A stretch of DNA of 64,000 nt from Megaleporinus macrocephalus (Eukaryota; Chordata; Actinopteri; Characiformes; Anostomidae), in assembly GCA_021613375.1 (NCBI GenBank), contig CM038720.1, forward strand, positions 40,863,449 through 40,927,448, in the 5' to 3' direction. Below the pieces are notes generated by a model. It did no database searches. It was not told the origin of the DNA and was given only the letters and a program-made list of their open reading frames with translations. Positions 23,901 to 34,300 of this stretch are shown in pieces. The number at the start of each line of letters is the position of its first letter. The first letter of the stretch is position 1. A program made the position numbers and the translations under genes.

Positions 23901-25334
23901 GACTGGACTGGACTGGTGGTCCTGTGGTTTGGGGATAACAGAGTGAATGTATGTCTCAGTAAGAAGGGACAGTATGGATTGCATGTGGAACTCACTGTAA
24001 CAGCTAGTAATAATGGATGTGGATGTAGATTCTAACACAGTGTATTCTCTGCAGGCCTCCCTGCAGGTCATCCCAGAGGACGAGGCTCAGCTGTGGTGGG
24101 CATCCAAAGAGATGCAGCGCAGCAAAAAACTCCAGGAGTACATCGGAAGAAATGAGAAAACAAAAATTGTGGTGAAGATCCAGAAAGTGAGTGTCAGCCG
24201 TCTTTCAGCTTTCAGCAGTAACAGTAAACCCACCTCCTTCTATCTCCACTCACTGTCCACTGTATCAGCTCCACTGACCATACAGGACCTCCACTCACTG
24301 TCCACTGTATCAGCTCCACTGACCATACAGGACCTCCACTCACTGTCCACTGTATCAGCTCCACTGACCATACAGGACCTCCACTCACTGTCCACTGTAT
24401 TAGCTCCACTGACCATACAGGACCTCCACTCACTGTCCACTGTATCAGCTCCACTGACCATACAGGACCTACACTCACTGTCCACTGTATCAGCTCCACT
24501 GACCATACAGGACCTACACTCACTGTCCACTGTATCAGCTCCACTGACCATACAGGACCTACACTCACTGTCCACTGTATCAGCTCCACTGACCATACAG
24601 GACCTCCACTCACTGTCCACTGTATCAGCTCCACTGACCATACAGGACCTACACTTACAGACTGTAGTTCATCTGATTCTCTGTATACTTTATTACTCTG
24701 TTCTTTAATGATCAGGACCCCCACAGGACCCCCACAGAGCAGATACTATTAGGGTGCTGGGTCATTCTTAGCACTGTGTTAGTGTGTTGTGCTGATGTGA
24801 GTGGATCAGACACAGCAGTGCTGCTGCTGCTGGAGTGTTTAAACACCTCCTCAGTGTCACTGCTGGACTGAGTAATATTATTACTAGTAGCTCATCTGTT
24901 ATTACTGCACCTCACTATGACCACGAGGTGTAAATACATAACATTAATTAAAGCTTTGATCTGCAGAACTCAGTATTAAGCTCAGGTGTTCTGTGTTTCA
25001 GAGAGGTCAGGGTGCTCCAGCTAGGGAGCCTCTGGTCAGCGAGGAGGAGCAGAAACAGATGATGATGCACTATTACAGGAGGCAGGAGGAACTCAAGGTG
25101 AGGCTCTGGCTGGTGTCTGTCAGTGTCATTTTCCTGTCCCCCCAGCAACACCCCAGAAACTCTTCATCACAGTCTCGCTGTGTGTTTATCATAGCTGACT
25201 CTGAGATGTTTATCTTTCTGCAGAAACTGGATGAAGCAGATGATGACTCCTATTTGCAGTCCGAGTGGTCCGACAGGCAGGCTCTAAAGAGGCAGTTTCA
25301 GGGACTTACCAATATCAAGTGGGGTCCTAGATAA
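17080..25334 (+). CDS. CFAP298: Cilia- and flagella-associated protein 298 (C21orf59/Kurly), complete
   Basis: Seven exons: 17080-17218, 20214-20381, 20462-20529, 20628-20786, 24055-24186, 25002-25097 and 25224-25334. They total 873 nt, giving 290 residues, the length I recall for human. It starts MVQLHVKRGDESQFLFSTTV (human MVLLHVKRGDESQFL) and ends LTNIKWGPR. Middle blocks are nearly invariant: PPNMQGLSEDQVTELKL, KDDIGRRNG, MIVYPMGLPPHDPIRMELEN, RGQGAPAREP. The family is needed for outer dynein arm assembly in motile cilia and for planar polarity (zebrafish kurly); human mutations cause primary ciliary dyskinesia. It is a soluble protein without signal or membrane segments. All phases agree. 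Intron 4 carries about 2 kb of tandem arrays and intron 5 a 45-bp array, but no exon is damaged. The neighbour EVA1C is convergent, as in human. Confidence 0.97.
17820..17908. repeat. (TA)n followed by poly-T
   Basis: (AT)n at about 17839-17878 runs directly into about 30 T. CFAP298 intron 1. Confidence 0.95.
18000..18752 (-). pseudogene. LINE ORF2 3' remnant (reverse-transcriptase C-terminal region)
   Basis: Minus-strand fragments in two or three frames read WIRSLFSDGVLLPFVEILER, YSLSKSDFFKYLQIRHFLKS, FRFIHRIYWTPVRL and DLCFKCQTQKGTHVHCFWTC. The last is the Cys/His-rich end typical of L1-type ORF2 proteins. Frameshifts break the frame and the 5' end is cut off by the SINE at 18753. Dead copy in CFAP298 intron 1. 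Confidence 0.75.
18753..19300 (-). mobile_element. tRNA-related SINE, minus orientation, with expanded body (array 3)
   Basis: Read on the minus strand: body end (ccccaactgctccccggg) at 19269-19300, then about ten units of tagggggcagtgaaacaccc/acatatacacacactagtga from 18818 to 19256, then the 3' part (aacccatcca, gcggaggtcaaa) and a pentameric tail of repeated TTCTG (gttctgttctgttctgttct) at 18753-18775. It is inserted at the broken 5' edge of the LINE remnant. Confidence 0.85.
19765..20130. mobile_element. TAGGGCTGT-type non-autonomous element, copy 2
   Basis: It shares gcgatac..., gttggagtggagctgaaaat, gccatctagtggtcagagg, gaaccgatacagtatcacc and aatatcccgatattcaatat with the copies at 6787 and 50690. 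Here the segment around gagctgaaaatggattacaa is uninterrupted, so it serves as the empty-site reference for the SINE insertion in copy 3. Confidence 0.65.
20214..20381 (+). CDS. CFAP298: CFAP298 exon (aa 47-102)
   Basis: Acceptor ctctccacag|, donor cacg|gtgagc, phase 1 to 1. It encodes IPELADHGVTLPPNMQGLSE and DEWEQKCVPSGGAEYNKDDI, both diagnostic for the family. Confidence 0.96.
20462..20529 (+). CDS. CFAP298: CFAP298 exon (aa 103-125)
   Basis: Acceptor ttttctgcag|, donor tctaaa|gtaagt, phase 1 to 0. It encodes APNSRMKEVLRRTMEEAKAL and ISK, matching human APNEKMKQVLKKTIEEAKAI. Confidence 0.95.
20628..20786 (+). CDS. CFAP298: CFAP298 exon (aa 126-178)
   Basis: The acceptor is ccggaag|, less pyrimidine-rich at its end than its neighbours; donor acacag|gtgtct. 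Phase 0 to 0. It encodes KQVQANVCVTVDMVKEALDQ, then LRGAIMIVYPMGLPPHDPIR, the most conserved block of the protein. Confidence 0.95.
20895..22228 (+). repeat. 20-bp minisatellite array 1 (tagtggttagtatggtggtg)
   Basis: About 66 nearly perfect 20-bp units. Variation is almost confined to one position (tatgg, tacgg or tgtgg) plus occasional ggtcag. Each unit contains TGGTGTAGTGG, a perfect match to the pol III A-box consensus TRGYNNARNNG. The same unit forms the 3.1-kb array at 32217-35332. CFAP298 intron 4. Confidence 0.97.
22300..23750 (+). mobile_element. Dispersed element E, copy 2, with internal 51-bp array
   Basis: Landmarks are caacaggagcccactgtcct, aagtctgagtctccagagct, agaacagcagatctgattag, gatccagtttgaagaacaaa and ggagaagcttggaaagagtt, shared with pieces at 605-1320, 35333-35575, 39570-41480 and 62768-62945. 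Its distal part is amplified: about 13 units of 51 bp (ctgattaatatttaataata, then aagtgtaaaagctctactta) at 23085-23740. No transposase frame seen. Confidence 0.75.
23085..23740 (+). repeat. 51-bp minisatellite inside element E, array 1
   Basis: Starts of ctgattaata recur at 23101, 23152 and 23203, so the period is exactly 51 bp; about 13 copies. The inverted counterpart with about 27 copies is at 39590-40965. Confidence 0.95.
24055..24186 (+). CDS. CFAP298: CFAP298 exon (aa 179-222)
   Basis: Acceptor ttctctgcag|, donor cagaaa|gtgagt, phase 0 to 0. It encodes ASLQVIPEDEAQLWWASKEM and KLQEYIGRNEKTKIVVKIQK (human EAEAQLWWAAKEL, KNEKTKIIAKIQ). The frame stays open into the 45-bp repeats downstream, but that is intron. 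Confidence 0.95.
24243..24652. repeat. 45-bp minisatellite derived from a TIR-element end, array 1
   Basis: Nine 45-bp units, each with cactcactgtccactgtatc, agctccactgaccatacagg and acctc. A single unit of the same sequence is the outer end of the palindromic element at 36303-36905 and at 58780-59335. Immediately downstream (24653-24910) the inner part of that element follows. CFAP298 intron 5. Confidence 0.93.
24653..24910 (+). mobile_element. Palindromic TIR element, half copy
   Basis: It begins cttacagactgtagttcatc, then tgattctctgtatactttat, ggacccccacaggaccccca and cagacacagcagtgctgctg. This is the left half of the element seen whole at 36303-36905; the right half is missing. Confidence 0.75.
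25002..25097 (+). CDS. CFAP298: CFAP298 exon (aa 223-254)
   Basis: Acceptor ctgtgtttcag|, donor ctcaag|gtgagg, phase 0 to 0. It encodes RGQGAPAREPLVSEEEQKQM and MMHYYRRQEELK, matching human RGQGAPAREPIISSEEQKQL. Confidence 0.96.
25224..25334 (+). CDS. CFAP298: CFAP298 terminal coding exon (aa 255-290)
   Basis: Acceptor tctttctgcag|. It encodes KLDEADDDSYLQSEWSDRQA and ends FQGLTNIKWGPR with TAA 25332-25334. Human ends VKDIKWRPR. Confidence 0.96.
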   Translation, partial: KLDEADDDSYLQSEWSDRQALKRQFQGLTNIKWGPR

Positions 25335-25843
25335 CTGGACAGAAGAGCTTTGTCATGTAGATATTTTACACATATGCAGATTGTGATGCCTTAAAACCAG
25401 TTTTGCTGTGAATATATATATAAACAGCATGTATCTCCATTTTTGTTGATTTTTATTTTTGTACATTGTGTGAATATTTCATGATGAGTGGACCAATAGA
25501 AGTGCTCCACTGGTCCCAGGTGTTCCATGAGTTCCATTGACTTACATTAAAAGTTTGTGTGTATATATATGTGTGTGTTCTTGTAGAGGTATAGTTGTGA
25601 GGACCACATGTTTTGCTGGTCCTCATTTTCTCCAAAAATCAAGTTTTTAAAAAAAATCTAATAGAGCAGAAAATTAAGCTTAAAACTAAGATTAAGGTTA
25701 TTGTTAGGTTTAGGTGTAGTATTATATAAGGTGTTAAAGTTAAGGTTAGGATTAGGGTTAGGTTTAGGTGTAGGTGTAGTATTATTTAGTTATAGTAAAA
25801 CAATAATAACCTCACTAATATAGTAAGACAAATGTGTGTGTGT

Positions 25844-25930
<87 letters not shown>

Positions 25931-26991
25931 CTTGTAGAGGTATAGTTGTGAGGACCACATGTCCTCACTAGTGTAGTACAGTCTGATTTTTTTTTTGGTA
26001 AAGTGAGGACATTTTGCTGGTCCTCACTTTAGGACACATAATTTTCTCCAAGAATCAAGTTTTTAAAAATTTAATAGTGTGTGTGTGTATGTGTGTATGT
26101 GTGTGTGTGTGTGTGTGTATTCAGACACGTACAGACAGCTAAACAATGACATGTGAAAACAATGTTTTCTAGTTATGGTAAAAAATATACCAAAGTAATT
26201 AGAATCATATTATTTACACTGAATACAAAACCAAATACCAAAGTCTTCATGTTATGTGTGAGTACTTTGGAGCATTTCTATTGGTCTATCATAACATTTT
26301 CACACAGTAATAATGAAGGAATGTGAAAATCCACTAAAATGGAGCTGCATGTTTGTATTTGAACAGCGGTGAGGTTATTAATATAGCTGACCTGCCTGAT
26401 CTGAGTCTTGGAGATGTGAAGTCATAATGACCTCAGTATTAATTGAAGGGTTTATTCCAGAAAGTGCTGAAACAAGGATGCAACACCTTTCCTCTCTTTG
26501 TCTGTGATGCTGGAACTCGGTCCGTTCTCTGAAGCTGTTTACCGGCAGGACGTTCCAGGCCCGTGCACGTCATCCAGAGAGAGCAAGACACTTAAATATA
26601 TCAGAGGAGCAGCCATGGAGTAGTGAGATTGAAGATCAGAGAGGCATGCCTGAGGACCTTTCCAGGAGTCCCTTAATGGTCAGATGTTAGGTCTTTGTGT
26701 GTCTGAGCTGAGAGCTTAGAGCTTGATTGTTTAGAAGTATGAAATAAAGAGTGTTTGGTTTAAAAGCTTCTCCTCTTTTCACACAGACGCTCAACTCCTC
26801 TGAATGTCATGCAGTACAAAATAACTTATTTAATAAGAAGTATATAAAAAGGTGCGCGAGTAGAGAAACCGTGTTCTGACCACACAGTGATCATCACCTG
26901 AGGATCCGTCACTACATGATTTGACAGCAACACGTTCACATGCGTTCGTTCATTCGTTACTACAAAACGAAGGCAGTCAGGTCAGCGCTGG
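25335..26991. other. CFAP298/EVA1C convergent 3' region
   Basis: About 1.65 kb between the two stop codons. It contains fish dispersed repeats (accaatagaagtgctcca; ttgtgaggaccacatgtcct at 25590 and 25950), a (TA)n-(TG)n composite at 25849-25929, and (TG)n at 26080-26120. Candidate polyadenylation signals are AATAAA at 26743-26748 (+) and, for EVA1C, TTTATT at 26451-26456 (AATAAA on the minus strand); if both are used the two 3' UTRs overlap by about 300 bp. Confidence 0.5.
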
Positions 26992-27371
26992 TCAGCGAAG
27001 AACACACGAGGTACCGTTGAGGTACGCGTTCATCCTGATCTCCTGGATGACCATCTCCCGCCGTTCCAGCCTCTCCATCAGCTCCGCCGCTTCAGTGGTG
27101 TACGCCGTCTCTTCCCAACAGTATACTGTCCGGCCCACCTCTGACATCGTAGACCTGTCCATCAGTGGCTCAGACTCCTCGTCCTCGTCAGTGCTGTCAT
27201 CGTCATCGTCATCATCTTCAGGGTTTGGTTTCTCAGGGGGTTTATGATTTAGACAGCCGGTTCCTTCAAGACGCCCAGAACATGTCAGCTTCGTGGAGAC
27301 GGCCAGCAGAATAACCAGCAGTCCCAGACACACGCCGGAGACGAAGAGCAGGCCCGCCATCTCAGCATGTT
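26992..27371 (-). CDS. EVA1C: EVA1C terminal exon: membrane segment and cytoplasmic tail
   Basis: Acceptor (minus) tttatcttgtag|AACATG, entering in phase 1, so an upstream residue continues as EHAEMAGLLFVSGVCLGLLV (human AHPERAALLFVSSVCIGL). The Met inside is not a start. The tail has PEDDDDDDDSTDEDEESEP, then TAYTTEAAELMERLERREMV, near-identical to human SSIEAAELAERIERREQI. Stop TGA at 26994-26992. Confidence 0.95.
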
Positions 27372-28304
27372 CTACAAGATAAACATGATTGGTCAGAGAA
27401 GATCAAAACAGTATCATGTAAGATATAACAGCTGCTTCCTTGATCAAAGCTTGGCAATATTATTGATTTTCCAATAGCCTGGCATCGGATTTATCCAGCC
27501 ATGTCGGTAGACTAATGCATGAGAATACTTTTGAGTTGATCAGCAGAATACACAGTGGAGTCACATTATTATGACCAGAATATTATTATTAATATTATTA
27601 ATATCCAGAATAACCGGCCGTGTGCAGCAGGGACAGCAGCTAGACGGACTGGGAGACTCAGTAAGGTCCTGGTAGGTGGTCACAGGTATCTGGAGGTATC
27701 ATGCTGACTGCAGTGCATCCCACAGCTGCTGGAGGGAGCGTGGAGGAGGATCCATAGAGCCAACACCACCACCCAGGTGGTCCCACAGATGCTCAATTGG
27801 GTTCAAGTCTGGAGAATTAGGGTTCCAGGGTAGTACTTAGAAGTCTTGGTTAGCTCTTCCAACCAATGTGGGACATTTCTAGTTGTGTGACGTGTCTCAT
27901 TGTCTTGCTGGAAGATCCCATCCGCCCCAGAGAAGACCATCAGCATGTATGGTGTACGTGGTCTGCAAGGACCCAAATTGTTTGAAAGGGTCTTCCACAG
28001 GGATGAGAGGGTCCAGAGTATGCCACCAAAACATTTCTTCATGAGCTTTGTGCTCATAATAATGTGATTCGACTGTGATGTGATGTTTGATGAGGATGTG
28101 TGTGTCTCTGACTGGAGGTGGTCGTGGACTGAAGCAGCCTTGTTACCGGAATGATTTGATTCCCTGAGCCGACAGGACTCGACTAGAGTGCCTTTGAGCC
28201 AGACTCCAGACCCCCGACCCCCAAATTCTCCCCAGGTACTGTGGATAGGGCTGCTCACCACTTCGGGCAAGTGTGCTCACTGCCCCCTAGTGTGTGTTTA
28301 CTAA

Positions 28305-28346
<42 letters not shown>

Positions 28347-31300
28347 GGTGTTTCACTGCCCCCTAGTGTGTGTTCACTAGTGTGTGTGTATGTGGGTGTT
28401 TCACTGCCCCCTAGTGTGTGTTTACTAATGTGTGTGTGTGTGTGTATGTCGATGTTTCACTGCCCCCTAGTGTGTGTGTTCACTAGTGTGTGTGTATCTT
28501 GATGTTTCACTGCTCCCTAGTGTGTGTTCACTAGTGTGTGTGTATGTGGGTGTTTTACTGCTACCTAGTGTGTGTGTTCACTAGTGTGTGTGTATGTTGA
28601 TGTTTCACTGCCCCCTAGTGTGTGTGTTCACTAGTGTGTGTGTGTGTGTGTGTATGTTGATGTTTCACTGCCCCCTAGTGTGTGTGTTCACTAGTGTGTG
28701 TGTATGTGGGTGTTTTACTGCCCCCTAGTGTGTGTGTTCACTAGTGTGTGTGTATGTGGGTGTTTTACTGCCCCCTAGTGTGTGTGTTTACTAGTGTGTG
28801 TGTATGTTGACGTTTCACTGCCCCCTAGTGTGTGTGTTTACTAGTGTGTGTGTGTGTGTGTATTACTGCTACCTAGTGTGTGTGCTTATTAGTGTGTTTG
28901 TGTATGTATGTATGTGGGTGTTACACTGCCCGTTAGTGAGTGTGTTCACTAGTGTGTGTGTATGGGGGTGCTTCACTGCCCTCTAGTGTGTGTGGTTGTG
29001 TGTGGGGGTGTTTCACTTCACAGTTGTATCAAATTTCTCTGTGTGCAAACACAAATGGTCAGTAGTTTTTAATTTACACTTTTTTGTGTATGTGGGTGTT
29101 TCACTGCCCCCTAGTGTGTGTGCTCAGTAGTGTGTGTGTGTATGTCTGTGTTTTACCAAACAAAAATGGTCAGTAGTTCTTACTTCAGATTATTTTGGAT
29201 TAGTGAACAGAATTCTGACTTAATCTTTAAACAGCAAAACAGCAAATCACTAAAACGTCATTCACCAAATAAAAAGAAATCAAATGCAATCAGAACTACG
29301 AGCTCTACGGGCTACGGCACGCTTTCGTGGCTGACCGGCTGAGAAACCGTTAGCAGGACCTTAACAGCTTCTAAAAAAGACCACACGTTTAAAGGTGGCA
29401 GAGAGTAGAGTGAGTCAGGGAGGAAGACTGAATCAGGGAGGAAGAGTGAGTCAGGGAGGAAGAGTGAGTCAGACGCAGTTCCCTGCCAGAGCACAATTGT
29501 CTTTGTTGTTAAAAGACATTGAGGCAGTTCGGTTCATGAGTGTTTAACTGAAACTGAGTGTTTAAAAAGCTGGGACATCAGACACACACACTAGGGAGCA
29601 CTGAAACACCCACATACATACACTGGTGACTACATACACTAGGGAGCACTGAAACACCCACATACATACACTGGTGACTACATACACTAGGGGGCACTGA
29701 AACACCCACATACACACACGCTAGTGAACACACACACACTAGGGGACAGTGAAACACACACAAAAAAACACATTAAGGAACACACACACTAGAGGGCAGT
29801 AAAACACCCACATACACACACACTAGTGAACACACACACAAGGGGGCAGTGAAACACCCACATACACACACTAGTGAACACACACACACTAGGGGACAGT
29901 GAAACACACACAAAAAAACACATTAAGGAACACACACTAGAGGGCAGTAAAACACCCACATACACACACACTAGTGAACACACACACTAGGGGGCAGTGA
30001 AACACCCACATACATACACACTAGGGGGCAGTGGAACACACATACACACACGCAAGTGAACACACACACACGCACTAGGGGCCAGTGAAACACCCACATA
30101 CACACACGCAAGTGAACACACACACACTAGGGGCCAGTGAAACACCCACATACACACACGCTAGTGAACACACACACACTAGGGGGCACTGAAACACCCA
30201 AATACACACACACTAGTGAACACACACTAAAGGGCATTAAAACACCCACATACACACACACTAGTGACCACACACACTAGGGGGCATTGAAACATCCACA
30301 TACACACACTCATGCTAGTGAACACATACACACACGCTATTTAACACACACACTAGGGGGCACTGAAACACCCACATACACACACGCTAGTGAACACACA
30401 CACACTCTAGGAGGCACTGAAACACACACAAAAAAAACATTAAGGAACACACACACTAGAGGGCAGTAAAACACCCACATACTCACACACTAGTGAACAC
30501 ACACACTAGGGGGCAGTAAAACACCCACATACTCACACACTAGTGAACACACACACTAGGGGGCAGTGAAACACCCACATACACACATGCAAGTGAACAC
30601 ACACACACTAGGGGGCGGTGAAACACACACATACAAACACAGAAGTGAACACACACACACTAGGGGGCAGTGAAACACCCACATACACACGCAAGTGAAC
30701 ACACACACACTAGGGGGCAGTGAAACACACACATACACACACACTAGTGAACACACACACACTAGGGGGCAGCGAAACACACACAAAAACACACATTAAG
30801 GAACACACACACTAGAGGGCAGTGAAACACACACATACACACGCTAGTAAACACACACTCACTAGGGGGCAGTGAAACACACACATACACACACGCAAGT
30901 AAACACACACACACTAGGGGGCAGTGAAACACCCACATACACACGCAAGTGAACACACACACACTAGGGGGCAGTGAAACACATACACACACACTAGTGA
31001 ACACACACACACTAGGGGGCAGCGAAACACACACAAAAACACACATTAAGGAACACACACACTAGGGGGCAGTGAAACACCCACATACACACCCACACAA
31101 GTAAACACACGCTGGGGGCAGTGAAACACCCACATACACACACACTAGTGAACACACACACACTAGGGGGCAGTGGAACACCCACATACACACACACTAG
31201 TGAACACACACACACACAGACCTGAGAGTTAAGAGTTGTCTTCCACATGGATATGTGGGTCCAGACAATGTCACAAAAACATACCCCCACCCAGCCACCA

Positions 31301-34300
31301 CCCAGCTTGTGCTCCTCCAGCTATGGAAGTGGTCATAATAATGTGACTCTGCTGTGAAACAGGCGCAAATAAATAAACGTTGATGTGACTGAGCCTAACA
31401 GCTCATCACAATTCTATCGTGAAACAGCGTTCCAGACATCACAGTGTACTCATAACCACTTCAGATACTAACCCTCTGAGAGAGAGAGCTTTTAGATACA
31501 GACGTCTGGTTCCCTTCATCACAACTGTGGACACTTCTGAGGAGGTCAGTATCTCTGGTATCTGGCCTTTTACATCTAAACACTCATAAAAACTTTGTTT
31601 TTTTATTTGCATAAACATTTAATCATGTCCACATTTTAAAGAATCGTGGGTCTCCCCTTTAAGACCACTAGCACCTGAAATGTAAACACTACTTTCTCTT
31701 GGTGGGTGTCCATGGTAACTTGTTCCACGTGAAAGTAAACATTGGTATGAGTTTTATAGATTTGTGGGGAATACATGCTGATGGTCTTTCAGTGTGTAGA
31801 ACATCACTGCACACACAGTCTCGGAGAGGATCTGAACTGAGAGAGAGGAGTGTGAAGATATCTGCCTCACCTTTAATGTAGCCGTATGTCATCAGAGAGC
31901 TGCTCACAACAATCCCATTGTTCTCCGGTAATCTGGAATCTCTGACGTGTGGAAGGTCCCCTAGAAACAATGAGGTATAGACATTAAACACACGCACTCA
32001 GTCATATACTATACGTCCCGGAACTATAGAACTGCAAGTCGTTACCTGCCCTGGTGGTCTCACGGGGAGCTGAGGTAGTTGAGAAGAAGTCGGGGTCCGC
32101 CTCTTTGAGCAAACTCTGTGGGACTGAAAGAGAAAACCTGGACTAAGTAAGTGTCTCAGTTACAGTACAGTGCAAAAGTTTTAGGAAACTTGACATTTTT
32201 AAAAAGCCTTTTTTCCAGGTGGTGTAGTAGTTAGTATGGTGGTGTAGTAGTTAGTATGGTGGTGTAGTGGTTAGTATGGTGGTGCAGTGGTTAGTATGGT
32301 GGTGTAGTGGTTAGTAAGGTGGTGTAGTGGTTAGTATGGTGGTGTAGTGGTTAGTATGGTGGTGTAGTGGTTAGTATGGTGGTGTAGTGGTTAGTACGGT
32401 GGTGTAGGGGTTAGTACGGTGGTGTAGTGGTTAGTACGGTGGTGTAGTGGTTAGTATGGTGGTGTAGTGGTTAGTACGGTGGTGTAGTGGTTAGTATGGT
32501 GGTGTAGTGGTCAGTATGGTGATGTAGTGGTCAGTATGGTGGTATAGTGGTTAGTACGGTGGTGTAGTGGTTAGTACGGTGGTGTAGTGGTTAGTATGGT
32601 GGTGTAGTGGTTAGTACGGTGGTGTAGTGGTTAGTATGGTGGTGTAGTGGTTAGTACGGTGGTGTAGTGGTTAGTATGGTGGTGTAGTGGTTAGTATGGT
32701 GGTGTAGTGGTTAGTACGGTGGTGTAGTGGTTAGTAAGGTGGTGTAGTGGTTAGTACGGTGGTGTAGTGGTTAGTATGGTGGTGTAGTGGTTAGTATGGT
32801 GGTGTAGTGGTTAGTACGGTGGTGTAGTGGTTAGTAAGGTGGTGTAGTGGTTAGTACGGTGGTGTAGTGGTTAGTATGGTGGTGTAGTGGTTAGTATGGT
32901 GGTGTAGTGGTTAGTAAGGTGGTGTAGTGGTTAGTACGGTGGTGTAGTGGTTAATACGGTGGTGTAGTGGTTTGTATGGTGGTGTAGTGGTTAGTACGGT
33001 GGTGTAGTGGTTTGTATAGTGGTGTAGTGGTTAGTATGGTGGTGTAGTGGTTAGTATGGTGGTGTAGTGGTTAGTACGGTGGTGTAGTGGTTAGTAAGGT
33101 GGTGTAGTGGTTAGTACGGTGGTGTAGTGGTTAATACGGTGGTGTAGTGGTTAGTATGGTGGTGTAGTGGTTAGTATGGTGGTGTAGTGGTTTGTATGGT
33201 GGTGTAGTGGTTAGTATGGTGGTGTAGTGGTTAGTATGGTGGTGTAGTGGTTAGTACGGTGGTGTAGTGGTTAGTATGGTGGTGTAGTGGTTAGTATGGT
33301 GGTGTAGTGGTTAGTACGGTGGTGTAGTGGTTAGTAAGGTGGTGTAGTAGTTAGTATGGTGGTGTAGTGGTTAGTATGGCGGTGCAGTGGTTAGTATGGT
33401 GGTGTAGTGGTTAGTAAGGTGGTGTAGTGGTTAGTATGGTGGTGTAGTGGTTAGTATGGTGGTGTAGTGGTTAGTACGGTGGTGTAGGGGTTAGTACGGT
33501 GGTGTAGTGGTTAGGTACGGTGGTGTAGTGGTTAGTATGGTGGTGTAGTGGTTAGTACGGTGGTGTAGTGGTTAGTATGGTGGTGTAGTGGTCAGTATGG
33601 TGATGTAGTGGTCAGTATGGTGGTATAGTGGTTAGTACGGTGGTGTAGTGGTTAGTATGGTGATGTAGTGGTCAGTATGGTGGTATAGTGGTTAGTACGG
33701 TGGTGTAGTGGTTAGTACGGTGGTGTAGTGGTTAGTATGGTGGTGTAGTGGTTAGTACGGTGGTGTAGTGGTTAGTACGGTGGTGTAGTGGTTAGTATGG
33801 TGGTGTAGTGGTTAGTACGGTGGTGTAGGGGTTAGTACGGTGGTGTAGTGGTTAGTACGGTGGTGTAGTGGTTAGTACGGTGGTGTAGTGGTTAGTATGG
33901 TGATGTAGTGGTCAGTATGGTGGTATAGTGGTTAGTACGGTGGTGTAGTGGTTAGTATGGTGGTGTAGTGGTTAGTACGGTGGTGTAGGGGTTAGTACGG
34001 TGGTGTAGTGGTTAGTACGGTGGTGTAGTGGTTAGTACGGTGGTGTAGTGGTTAGTATGGTGATGTAGTGGTCAGTATGGTGGTATAGTGGTTAGTACGG
34101 TGGTGTAGTGGTTAGTACGGTGGTGTAGTGGTTAGTATGGTGGTGTAGTGGTTAGTATGGTGGTGTAGTGGTTAGTACGGTGATGTAGTGGTCAGTATGG
34201 TGGTATAGTGGTTAGTACGGTGGTGTAGTGGTTAGTATGGTGGTGTAGTGGTTAGTACGGTGGTGTAGGGGTTAGTACGGTGGTGTAGTGGTTAGTACGG

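Noticed and set aside
24013..24708. Frame extending CFAP298 exon 5 into 45-bp repeats
   Set aside because: The donor cagaaa|gtgagt at 24186 and the next exon RGQGAPAREP show that the extension is intron.
26921..27247. Ser-rich plus-strand ORF opposite the EVA1C last exon
   Set aside because: Shadow of the acidic Asp/Glu run on the minus strand.
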